A DNA stretch of 64,000 nt from Owenweeksia sp965214115. GTDB lineage: Bacteria; Bacteroidota; Bacteroidia; Flavobacteriales; Schleiferiaceae. The translations under genes and the position numbers were made by a program. Each line of letters opens with the position of its first letter. The stretch's first letter is position 1. Location: the NCBI GenBank assembly GCA_965214115.1, contig CBDCAU010000002.1:248001-312000 (forward strand), written 5' to 3'. Positions 17,167 through 24,685 of this stretch are shown in pieces. The notes under the pieces were generated by a model. That model saw only the letters and a list, made by a program, of their open reading frames with translations, was not told where the DNA came from and did no database searches.

Positions 17167-18072
17167 TTAACTACTTTCTTTTTCAGATTTTAGATTTTTA
17201 AGTTGTTCCTGCGAAATGCCCGTAATTTTTAAAATGGTTTCTTCCGAAATGTTTTCCTTTAACATAGCCACAACGGTGGACATTTTTTCCGCTTCGCGGC
17301 CTCTTTCCATCCCTTTTTGCATACCCTCTTCCACGCCTTCCTCATATTTTGTATCCAACGAATTTTTCAAATCCCGATAATATTTCAAACTGTCCTCGTA
17401 ATGATTCAGCTCTTCGTGGTTCAGCTTGGCGATTTCGGCCGTTTCAAACAATTTTTCAAAAGCCCGTTCCTGTAGTTTTTCAGGAATTTTGTCCAGCGTG
17501 TTCAGGTTTTTCAAAATGTAGAGCCACTTGTCAAAACGGGTTTCCAGTTCGTCCAAACTCTTGCGGAACTTGGGCATTTCCAAATAAATAAAAGTCAACT
17601 TATCGTAAAAAACCTTGCAGGTTTCGGTGTCGGCCAGCTTTACGTCGTAGCGGTATTTGTGGGGCTGGTGGCGGTCTTCATCGAATATGAAATCCAAGAT
17701 GGCGATGGTATAAACCGCTTTCAGTTCATAGTTCCAGTCGGAGCGCTTGGCCTGCTCGCGGATGGGAAAAGTGGAATAATAAACCGTGCGATCTTTTCCC
17801 GCACGTGCGGGATGCTTCGTCTTTTGCAGTTCCACGATAAACCGCTCGCCGCGCTCGTTGGTGCAATAGAGGTCAAAAATGGCTCGCCGGTCGCGGTCTT
17901 GGCTCAGGTTTTCATTTTTCAGATACGTCAATTCCTTGATTTCGCCCTCTTCCTCCTTGAGCAGTTCGTTCAGGAAATCCAGCAGCAAATCCTTGTTCGG
18001 CTCTTCGCCAAACAATTTTTTGAAACCAAAATCCGTAAAGGGATTGACGTATTTTTCAACAAATTCAGCCAT
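17167..18072 (-). CDS. Rpn-family recombination-promoting nuclease / PD-(D/E)xK transposase-like protein
   Basis: Protein of 301 residues of the Rpn/PDDEXK_2 family, whose members are DNA endonucleases that promote recA-independent recombination. The N-terminus YVNPFTDFGFKKLFGEEPNK is diagnostic, and the catalytic region contains RRAIFDLYCTNERGERFIVE followed by LQKTKH (D...E-x-Q pattern). The C-terminal half is helical and has the family's charged repeat (EEGVEEGMQKGMERGREAEK) followed by an AMLKENISEETILKITGIS tail. Such genes are frequently amplified in Bacteroidota. Confidence 0.88.
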   Translation of the reverse strand: MAEFVEKYVNPFTDFGFKKLFGEEPNKDLLLDFLNELLKEEEGEIKELTYLKNENLSQDRDRRAIFDLYCTNERGERFIVELQKTKHPARAGKDRTVYYSTFPIREQAKRSDWNYELKAVYTIAILDFIFDEDRHQPHKYRYDVKLADTETCKVFYDKLTFIYLEMPKFRKSLDELETRFDKWLYILKNLNTLDKIPEKLQERAFEKLFETAEIAKLNHEELNHYEDSLKYYRDLKNSLDTKYEEGVEEGMQKGMERGREAEKMSTVVAMLKENISEETILKITGISQEQLKNLKSEKESS

Positions 18073-18167
18073 CTGTTTTTTTACAAAATTAAGATTTGCG
18101 TTCCGATATAAATTTCTGCAAACCTCGGCGCATCAATCACGTTGAGATAGAAAATTTTTATAATAAA

Positions 18168-18785
18168 ATGATAGAAGAAAAAATCGCCCCTGCCAACCAT
18201 CCCATTATGGCCGAAATCAAAAACCGCTGGAGCCCGCGCGCCTTTGCGGAAAAACCCGTGGAAAAGGAAAAACTGCTGCGCATCTTCGAAGCCGCGCGAT
18301 GGGCGCCCAGCAGCAGCAACGGCCAAGGCTGGCGCTGGATCATTGCCCAAAAAGGCGACGCCCATTACGACAAACTTTTTGAAGGGATGGTGGAAGGCAA
18401 CCAAGGCTGGGCCAAGACAGCGCCCGTGTTGGGCTGCACCTTCGCCCGCAAAACGTTTGAAGGCAAGGACCGCGACTACAAACACAGTTGGCACGACCTC
18501 GGCTTGGCGATGGGCAACTTCCTCGCGCAGGCCACCCACGAAGGGCTGCACGTCCACCAGATGGCGGGCATCAAGCCGGAAACCATCATCGAAAATTTTG
18601 ATGTGGATACCAAGAATTTTGACGTGGTGGCGATGTTCACAGTAGGCTACCAAGATGAAGACCGCCTCTCCGAAATTCCAGAAAAACACCACGAGAGCGA
18701 GAAAAAACCGAGGGAACGGAAGCCGTTGGAGGAGTTGGTTTTTGGGGAGAAGTTTGGGGAAACCAGTAAGATAATTGGTCAATGA
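18168..18785 (+). CDS. nitroreductase family protein
   Basis: FMN-dependent oxidoreductase of the nitroreductase superfamily (205 residues). Seen are NRWSPRAFAEKPVEKEKLLR, then FEAARWAPSSSNGQGWRWII, the FMN-binding Arg/Ser region, and the C-terminal glycine-containing helix region HDLGLAMGNFLAQATHEGLH. The start at 18168 gives MIEEKIAPANHPI; the longer in-frame ATG at 18096 adds non-family residues overlapping the upstream region. The physiological substrate is unknown. It stands divergent from the Rpn gene and is followed by two microsatellite stretches. Confidence 0.85.
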   Translation: MIEEKIAPANHPIMAEIKNRWSPRAFAEKPVEKEKLLRIFEAARWAPSSSNGQGWRWIIAQKGDAHYDKLFEGMVEGNQGWAKTAPVLGCTFARKTFEGKDRDYKHSWHDLGLAMGNFLAQATHEGLHVHQMAGIKPETIIENFDVDTKNFDVVAMFTVGYQDEDRLSEIPEKHHESEKKPRERKPLEELVFGEKFGETSKIIGQ

Positions 18786-18845
18786 GACAATGGGACAATG
18801 GGGCAATGGGGCAATGGGGCAATGGGGCAATGGGGCAATGGGGCG
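18786..18845 (+). repeat. 8-bp microsatellite GGGGCAAT
   Basis: About six to seven tandem copies of an 8-base unit (CAATGGGG), immediately after the nitroreductase stop. The first copies are slightly diverged (TGAGACAA, TGGGACAA). Copy number is likely variable between strains. Confidence 0.8.
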
Positions 18846-18863
18846 AATTAAATGCTCCTAAAA

Positions 18864-18924
18864 ATCGTAAATCGAATCAATCGTAAATCAAATCAATCGT
18901 AAATCGAATCAATCGTAAATCAAT
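18864..18924 (+). repeat. tandem AATCGTAAATC repeat before the pirin gene
   Basis: Four copies of a 15-base unit of the form AATCGTAAATCGAATC with G/A alternation at one site, ending right at the pirin ATG. The core AATCGTAAATC recurs at 60378-60412 before another gene. Confidence 0.75.
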
Positions 18925-19782
18925 ATGAAGCTCCGAAAAATCGCAGCCTTCTACCCCGCCACCCACGAGCAGGTGGGCAATATGAACATCCGCCGCGCGC
19001 TGCCCGTGGCGGGTTTGAAAGAAGTTTCGCCCTTTCTGCTCATCGACCACATGGGGCCGAAAATGTTGGCGGCGGGTGGCCATTTTGAAGTGCCGCCGCA
19101 TCCCCACGCGGGATTTCAGACCGTCACTTATTTTTTGGAAGGCAGCGGTTTTCACAAAGACAGCCTCGGCAACGAGCAGACCATCCACGCGGGCGACGTA
19201 AACTGGATGACGGCCGGCCGCGGAATCGTGCACGGCGAGTATGGCGACCCCGTCTTTGAAAAGAAAGGAGGCAAGCTGGAAGGCTTCCAAATTTGGGTGA
19301 ACCTGCCCGATAAATTCCGTGACACCGAGCCGGATTTTGGAAATTATTCATCTTCACAATTGCCTGAAATAGATGGTGATAATTGGTGGCTAAAAATTAT
19401 CGCGGGGGAATTTCAAAATGAAAAATCGCCCGTCAAAATGTTCTCCGAAGTTTTTCTTTTTCATTTGAAAATGGAGCCGAATGCCCAAATCGAAATTCCC
19501 GTCAAGGAAAACCACAACGCCATTTTATACCAAGCCGCCGGCGAAACTTTCGTGAACGAAAAAACCAATTTGGAAGAGTCTTATCTGTGCGAATTCCGCA
19601 AGGACGGCGATGGGATTTTGTTGGAAAACCGCACGGAAAAAACCGTGCAAACCTTGGTAATGGGTGGCGAACCTTTGAATGAAAAATATATGAGCTACGG
19701 GCCGTTCATCGCGCGGAATTTGGAACATTTGCAAGAGCAGATTCGGCGCTACGAAAAGGGCGAACTGGGAGAGGTGCATTAG
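18925..19782 (+). CDS. pirin family protein
   Basis: Bicupin protein of 285 residues of the pirin family; members bind a metal and some have quercetinase activity or act as regulators. The N-terminal cupin holds the metal ligands: PPHPHAGFQTVTYFLEG with two His, then FHKDSLGNEQTIHAGDVNWM and TAGRGIVHGEYG with His and Glu. The second cupin is less conserved, as usual (VKENHNAILYQAAGETF). The ATG at 18925 follows directly on a tandem repeat. It is followed by the YHS protein gene on the same strand. Confidence 0.9.
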   Translation: MKLRKIAAFYPATHEQVGNMNIRRALPVAGLKEVSPFLLIDHMGPKMLAAGGHFEVPPHPHAGFQTVTYFLEGSGFHKDSLGNEQTIHAGDVNWMTAGRGIVHGEYGDPVFEKKGGKLEGFQIWVNLPDKFRDTEPDFGNYSSSQLPEIDGDNWWLKIIAGEFQNEKSPVKMFSEVFLFHLKMEPNAQIEIPVKENHNAILYQAAGETFVNEKTNLEESYLCEFRKDGDGILLENRTEKTVQTLVMGGEPLNEKYMSYGPFIARNLEHLQEQIRRYEKGELGEVH

Positions 19783-19875
19783 TCATTTTACCAATTTGTG
19801 AACAGGCCAATTCCAAAAGACGAAAACCCGACAAACACTGAACTGAATTTCCAGTTGTTTCTAAAAATCAAAACA

Positions 19876-20349
19876 ATGAAAAACTATATTATTCTCTTTT
19901 CTTTCCTTTTTTCCATCGGCCTTGTGGCGCAAGAGCCCAATAATTCGCGCGTGGAACATTTCAACTTGGGCAAGGAAAAACTGGCCCTGCAAGGCTACGA
20001 TCCCGTGGCGTATTTTCGGGTAGGCGCGCTCAAGGGCGAAGAGGGAATCCGCCACACCCACCAAGGCGTAACGTACTGGTTTTCAAATACAGACTACAAA
20101 GCCGATTTCATCGAAAATCCTGAAACTTATGAGCCTCAATACGGCGGCTGGTCGGCATACGAAATGGCCACAGACGGGAAATTGAAGAAAGTCGATCCCG
20201 AATCTTTCGAAATCCGCGACGGGAAATTGTACCTTTTCAATAAATGCTGGTTCAATAATACCCGCAAGAAATGGCAAAACCAGCGGGACGAATTGCGGCC
20301 GAAGGCGGATGAAAATTGGGGGGAGATTGTTTCGGGGGAGTCTAAGTAA
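19876..20349 (+). CDS. exported YHS domain-containing protein
   Basis: Secreted protein of 157 residues with a YHS-type domain, often linked to metal binding. Residues 1-19 (NYIILFSFLFSIGLVAQ) are a signal peptide, which fixes the start at 19876. The mature part contains LALQGYDPVAYFRVGALKGE, then HTHQGVTYWFSNTDYKADFI and YGGWSAYEMA, the usual signature of these periplasmic YHS proteins. No Cys typical of heavy-metal YHS domains is present except in the C-terminal NKCWFNN. Role unknown. Confidence 0.85.
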   Translation: MKNYIILFSFLFSIGLVAQEPNNSRVEHFNLGKEKLALQGYDPVAYFRVGALKGEEGIRHTHQGVTYWFSNTDYKADFIENPETYEPQYGGWSAYEMATDGKLKKVDPESFEIRDGKLYLFNKCWFNNTRKKWQNQRDELRPKADENWGEIVSGESK

Positions 20350-20479
20350 GTCTCTTCGGGCTATTAGGGGGGAATTGGGAGGAGAATTATTTCGGGAACA
20401 CGATATAATCGCGTTACAACGGGTACAACCTAACTTGGATAAAAATCTTTTCCCGTTTTTAAACTGAAATTTTTCTAAA

Positions 20480-20617
20480 ATGCAACCTACGGAAACCCAA
20501 AATGAAATGGCCGCCGCTGCCGATTGGCTTTTGGAAAATTACCAAAACGACGAAGAACTGACGGTTTTTACTGTTTTGGATTGTGAAAGTTTCCACTTTG
20601 GCCATTCCAAGCTTTAA
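20480..20617 (+). CDS. 45-residue truncated copy of the antitoxin-like protein at 21045
   Basis: Short frame whose core NEMAAAADWLLENYQNDEEL continues TVFTVLD, matching the gene at 21045 (DEMAAAADLLLEDYQNDKEL, then TVFTALD). The first 25 residues of the longer protein are missing here and the C-terminus is different (CESFHFGHSKL). It is probably a decayed or alternative copy. It lies just before the ParD-like gene, so antitoxin-like genes flank that gene on both sides. Confidence 0.5.
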   Translation: MQPTETQNEMAAAADWLLENYQNDEELTVFTVLDCESFHFGHSKL

Positions 20618-20662
20618 TAAATGAAATTTTCAACTTTCCCTATTTTTGAAAAAAATCTTGAA

Positions 20663-21019
20663 ATGCAGATTACTCTTTCCCCTTCCGAAGAAAAAATGAT
20701 TGCCGAGAAAGTGGAATCGGGCGAATATGATTCCGCCAGCGAAGTTTTGAGTGCGGGACTGCAATTTTTGAAAGAGCGCGAACAAACCCGCCGCGAACGT
20801 GAAGATTATTTCCGGCGCGAACTGCAAAACACTACCCGCGAACCTTCCACCAAGCTGGATATGCAGGAAATTTTAAAGAAGGCGCGCCGCCGGATGGAAC
20901 ATAAATATTTCAAAAAAGAAATCCAAAAAGGCATCGGCAGTGGGCCGGCCACACCTTGGGATTTGGAAGAGTTTTTAAAGATGGCACATAAAAAAGCGGG
21001 CATTGGCAGAACGGCTTAA
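20663..21019 (+). CDS. ParD-like antitoxin (ribbon-helix-helix), orphan
   Basis: Antitoxin-like protein of 118 residues. The N-terminal MQITLSPSEEKMIAEKVESG, followed by EYDSASEVLSAGLQFLKERE, is the ParD/CopG ribbon-helix-helix type. The C-terminal half is longer than in ordinary ParD proteins and is basic (LKKARRRMEHKYFKKEIQKG). I chose ATG 20663 because it begins the first strand; an ATG at 20621 would add 14 residues. No ParE-like toxin follows; the next gene is another small antitoxin-like protein. Confidence 0.65.
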   Translation: MQITLSPSEEKMIAEKVESGEYDSASEVLSAGLQFLKEREQTRREREDYFRRELQNTTREPSTKLDMQEILKKARRRMEHKYFKKEIQKGIGSGPATPWDLEEFLKMAHKKAGIGRTA

Positions 21020-21032
21020 TCGCCAATTATTT

Positions 21033-21044
21033 TACTTTAGCAAA
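21033..21044 (+). promoter_or_regulatory. leaderless-type promoter of the 21045 gene
   Basis: TACTTT plus six bases (AGCAAA) directly before the ATG, the same spacing as at nhaA, 29509 and 57294. Confidence 0.4.
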
Positions 21045-21251
21045 ATGGAAACCTTAGAAATAATGCGCGGTATCCGCAGCCTTTCTATTGCGCAGCGGTT
21101 GTGGGTGGCGGAGCAGACGCTCAACACCATTCGCGAAAGCGAAACCCGCGACGAAATGGCCGCCGCGGCCGACTTGCTTTTGGAAGATTACCAAAACGAC
21201 AAAGAACTGACGGTTTTTACTGCCTTGGACTTCGGGGATTTTCTGAAATGA
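21045..21251 (+). CDS. small antitoxin-like protein (68 aa)
   Basis: Small protein beginning METLEIMRGIRSLSIAQRLW and ending in the segment DEMAAAADLLLEDYQNDKEL followed by TVFTALDFGDFLK. The size, the helical N-terminus and the exposed acidic C-terminus resemble antitoxins that occur next to RelE/ParE or PIN toxins, but no toxin gene follows. A partial copy is present at 20480. The start overlaps nothing essential and sits six bases after a TACTTT box. Confidence 0.55.
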   Translation: METLEIMRGIRSLSIAQRLWVAEQTLNTIRESETRDEMAAAADLLLEDYQNDKELTVFTALDFGDFLK

Positions 21252-21260
21252 GAAACACCA

Positions 21261-21320
21261 CCCCCGCATATCGCGGGGCAGACCCGATTTTCGCGGCGGC
21301 TTAAGAAAGCCGCGAAAATC
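21261..21320. repeat. two GC-rich hairpins
   Basis: Two consecutive inverted repeats: CCCCGC-loop-GCGGGG at 21263-21279, and a perfect 12-bp stem GATTTTCGCGGC / GCCGCGAAAATC at 21286-21297 and 21309-21320. No T-run follows, so they are REP-like rather than simple terminators. Confidence 0.6.
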
Positions 21321-21424
21321 ACTCCCGTGAAAACGTACTTTTTCAAAAAAGGAGTGGAGCTGGTCGCCGCCCCGAACCACAAGTTTAGAAAAATCCAAAT
21401 GACTCCGTTTCTTCCATCGGCCCA

Positions 21425-21453
21425 AAGTCCCCCTTCGGGGGATTTAGGGGGCT
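21425..21453. repeat. CCCCCTTCGGGGG hairpin with GGGGG tail
   Basis: A 5-6 bp stem closed by a TTC loop (CCCCC-TTC-GGGGG) followed by ATTTAGGGGG, a sequence type I recall as a dispersed intergenic repeat in Bacteroidota. It lies shortly before the M2 peptidase gene. Confidence 0.5.
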
Positions 21454-21494
21454 AACTTCTAAATTTTCTAATTTCCCCACCAAAATCCACAAAA

Positions 21495-23331
21495 ATGAAA
21501 AATCTACCCATCCTGCTATTCCTTAGCCTAACTTTCCTTTTTTCCTGCACCCAAAACGAACCTCAAACTTCAAACAACAAACCTGAAACTTCCGCGCTCC
21601 GAACGGCAGTCGACTCCTTCCTCACCGCCTACACCGCCGAATTCCAAAACCTGTATTACGAATCCGCCAAGGCACAATGGGCGCTGAACACCAAAATCGT
21701 GGAGGGCGACACGACGGCGGCGCACCGCTCGCAAATGGCCGAGGAAGCCTATTCCGATTTTACGGGCAGCGGCGAAAATATTGAGGCGGCGCAGAAATTT
21801 CTCGAACAAAAAGACGAGCTGACCGAAAAGCAGTGGCGGCAGTTGGAGGCCATTTTGTACGCGGCGGCGGGCAACCCAGAAATTGCCAAGGACATCGTGA
21901 GTAAAAAAATCGCCGCCGAAAACGAGCAAGTGCAGAAGCTGTACGGTTTCCCTTTTCAGATTACCAGCCGCGAGGTTTCCACCAACGACATCGACCGCAT
22001 TCTATCGGAATCGGAGGATTTGCAGGAGCGGCTGACCGCGTGGCGCGCCAGCAAGGAAGTGGGCGTGCCGCTGAAAGACGGCCTCGAAAACCTCCGCGAG
22101 CTGCGCAACCAAACCGTGCAGGCGCTGGGCTACGAAGATTATTTCGATTACCAAGTGAGCGAATACGGGATGAACAGCAACCAAATGGTGAACCTGAACC
22201 ACGACCTGATCCGCGGCATCTGGCCGCTGTACCGCGAACTGCACACTTGGGCGCGCCACGAACTAGCCGAAAAATACGGCGAGGAAGTGCCGGAAATGCT
22301 GCCCGCCCACTGGCTGCCCAACCGTTGGGGACAGTCGTGGGAAAGTATGGTGAACGTGGAGGGACTGAACATCGACGGGGCTTTGAAAGCCAAGGGGCCA
22401 GAATGGATTATGACGCAGGGCGAGGATTTTTACAAGAGCCTTGGCTACCAGCCGCTGCCCGAAACTTTTTATACCAAAAGCAGCCTGTACCCACTGCCCG
22501 CTAACGCCGGCTACAAAAAGAACAACCACGCCAGCGCTTGGCATTTGGATTTGGAAAACGACGTGCGCTCGCTGATGAGCGTGGAGCCGAACACCCGCTG
22601 GTGGAACACGGTACTGCACGAGCTGGGCCATATTTATTATTACCAGGCGTATTCCACAGATTCGGTGCCGCTGCTGTTGCGGGGCGGCGCCAACCGCGCC
22701 TACCACGAGGCCATCGGGACGTTGATTGGCTTGGCCAGCCTGCAAAAGCCGTTTTTTGGTGGAGCAAGGCTTGGTGGACGAAAACCTAAAAGTGGATTCC
22801 ATCCAGGGATTGTTGAAAGAAGCACTGGACTACATCGTGGTGATGCCGTGGGGCCAGCGGCGTGATGACGGATTTTGAGCACGCCCTTTACACCGAAAAT
22901 CTTCCCAAAGAAGAGTTCAACAAAAAAGTGGTGGGAGCTGAAGAAAAAAGTACCAAGGAATAGTGCCGCCGGAGGAACGCGGTGAGGAATTTTGCGATGC
23001 CTTGCAGCAAGACCCACATTAACAATGACGCGGCGCAGTATTACGATTACGCTTTGGCGAACGTGCTGCTTTTTCAATTCCACATCCATATTTCCAAAAA
23101 TATCTTGAAGCAAGACCCGCATTCCAGCAATTATTACGGCAGTACCGAAACGGGCGATTTTCTATTGAAACTAATGGCTCCGGGCGCAACGGTAGATTGG
23201 CGCCAAAACTTGAAGGAAAATCTCGGCACGGGCATTTCCCACCAAAGCCATCAACGACTATTTTTCGCCGGCTGATGGCGTGGCTAAAAGAGCAGAACGA
23301 AGGCCGCGCGCATACCTTGGGGAAAATGTAA
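21495..23331 (+). pseudogene. M2-family peptidyl-dipeptidase (ACE-like), frame broken several times
   Basis: Lipoprotein zinc peptidase of about 612 residues if the frame is restored, related to angiotensin-converting enzyme. Residues 1-18 end in FLFSCTQN (lipobox). The zinc site is HELGHIYYYQAY with the third ligand in AYHEAIGTLIGLAS. After 22751 the frame breaks at a T6 run. Family sequence then continues across other frames: KPFLVEQGLVDENLKVDSIQ, MTDFEHALYTENLPKEEF, THINNDAAQYYDYALANVLL, and finally KEQNEGRAHTLGKM before the stop at 23331. At least five single-base shifts are needed, two of them in A6 runs, so sequence error is as likely as true decay. Confidence 0.75.
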
Positions 23332-23369
23332 ACAATGGCAATTCGATAGAAATACGGTTGAAATTCGAT

Positions 23370-23567
23370 GACCTGAGTTCGATTTATATTTTAAAAAATT
23401 TGGGACTTCGTGAAAGCCAATGTATGACCCCGATGGGGTCATAGCGTAGTCTAATTATTTTGCTACAAATATGTGATGCCTACGGCATCTCGGCATCATC
23501 AACAAACGATTGACCTCTACTGATTTAGGTTATTTAATATAGATTATTTAAGAATCGAACTTAGGTC
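23370..23567. mobile_element. MITE-like element, copy 1
   Basis: A 198-bp element bounded by inverted ends GACCTGAGTTCGAT and ATCGAACTTAGGTC. Inside are two 6-bp-stem, 3-nt-loop hairpins, GACCCCGATGGGGTC at 23437-23451 and GATGCCTACGGCATC near 23475. The hairpin block and both ends recur in inverted orientation at 29175-29448. No coding capacity. No obvious target-site duplication was found. The rest of the gap 23332-23677 holds nothing I can identify. Confidence 0.6.
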
Positions 23568-23677
23568 AATGGTAATTCAATGGTCAGAGACCTTTAGGAA
23601 ATGTCACCCTATTAATTCTCCTGCGCGGCAATATTCTCTTCACCCCCCTCCCCTATCAACTCCTTACCCTTCACTCA

Positions 23678-24135
23678 TCACCCTCTTTCCCCAATTTCCC
23701 CACAAATCCATAACAAAAACGTCCGGTCGTTTTCGTCAAAAGCGCTGGGCGTTTTGCTGTCGATATCCAACTGCGCCACCAGTTCATTTTTATGGAAAAT
23801 GGGTAGCACGATTTCTGAACGGACATCGTGGCTGCACGCAATGTAGTTGCTCTCCTCTCGGTCCACGTCGTCGGCAACGTAGGTTTCGCCGGAGACGGCC
23901 ACTTGCCCGCAGATGCCTTTGCCGAAAGGGATTTCGGTGTGTTCGGGATGGTGTTTTCCCGCGAAGGGGCCGAGGTGCAAAGTTTCGGTATTGTGATCCA
24001 TAAAATAAAACCCCACCCACGTATAATTGGGGTGTTTTTTTGCAAAAAATCACAGAGGTTTTGCAGCTTTTGGGCAGCAGTTTTTTCAGCGTTTAAAATG
24101 CCCGAAACTTCTTTTTTTAAATAATCAAAATCCAT
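23678..24135 (-). CDS. msrC: GAF-domain free methionine-(R)-sulfoxide reductase, one frame slip
   Basis: GAF-fold enzyme of about 152 residues that reduces free methionine-(R)-sulfoxide. Family segments: NYTWVGFYFMDHNTETLHLG, IPFGKGICGQVAVSGETYVA, and SNYIACSHDVRSEIVLPIFH, with the catalytic Cys in YIACSH and a resolving Cys in GICG; the third Cys position of the family is His here. The start ATG at 24135 overlaps the dgkA stop (TGATG). A single-base loss in a C4 run near 24030 splits the frame; adding one C restores KNTPNYTWVGF. Confidence 0.75.
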
Positions 24136-24502
24136 CAAAACAATGCTAAAACTTTGGGTAAAAAAATAATGCCGCCCACGACGGCGGCGGCGGAGCGCGG
24201 CCAAAAGTACCGCGCCGGCGGCCATATCTTTCACTTGCTTGGCGAGGGGGTGGATTTGCGGCGAGGCCAAATCGGTGAGTTTTTCCAAGGCGGAATTGAC
24301 CGCCTCGGTGCAGAGAACGAAGGCCACCGTCAAGATCAGAACCAACCATTCCAGCAAAGAAACGTCAAACCACCACGCGGCCCAAAGGACGAGTACGCCA
24401 GCGGCCAAGTGCACTTTGGGGTGCGCTTCTTCTCCAAAAAACGTTTTCAGCCCTTGGATGGCGGAAACCGAATGCTTTTTTGCGGTCGTGGAAATAGCTC
24501 AT
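24135..24502 (-). CDS. dgkA: diacylglycerol kinase, prokaryotic type, two frame slips
   Basis: Small trimeric membrane kinase of about 122 residues that recycles diacylglycerol to phosphatidic acid. The start ATG at 24502 gives MSYFHDRKK; one extra A in an A6 run near 24477 breaks the frame before AIQGLKTFFGEEAHPKVHLA. Three membrane segments and the signature TEAVNSALEKLTDLASPQIH with catalytic Glu and Asn follow. A second slip near 24187 precedes the last helix AAVVGGIIFLPKVLALF. The stop shares bases with the msrC start. Confidence 0.75.
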
Positions 24503-24685
24503 TTTTGCGGCGGCAAGTTGCGCCAAAATTAGGAAGGATTAGCGCGATGCGCTAATCTTCCTCGTCTAAAGCGTAAGAATTCCTTTAACTAAATAATGTG
24601 CAAAACAGGGTAAATGATTGAAAGCCAAATTTGTGATTTCTTTCTATATTGCGCCCCGAAAAGATTATCCTACAAAAAATCCCCT

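Noticed and set aside
17087..17170. 27-codon frame (METTTKKSTPWMKN...) overlapping the end of the Rpn gene
   Set aside because: Too short and overlapping the 3' end of a well-supported gene on the other strand.
23678..24414. A fusion protein of diacylglycerol kinase and GAF domain (247 codons)
   Set aside because: The join arises from frame slips; restoring them gives a normal dgkA end and an msrC start that overlap by TGATG.
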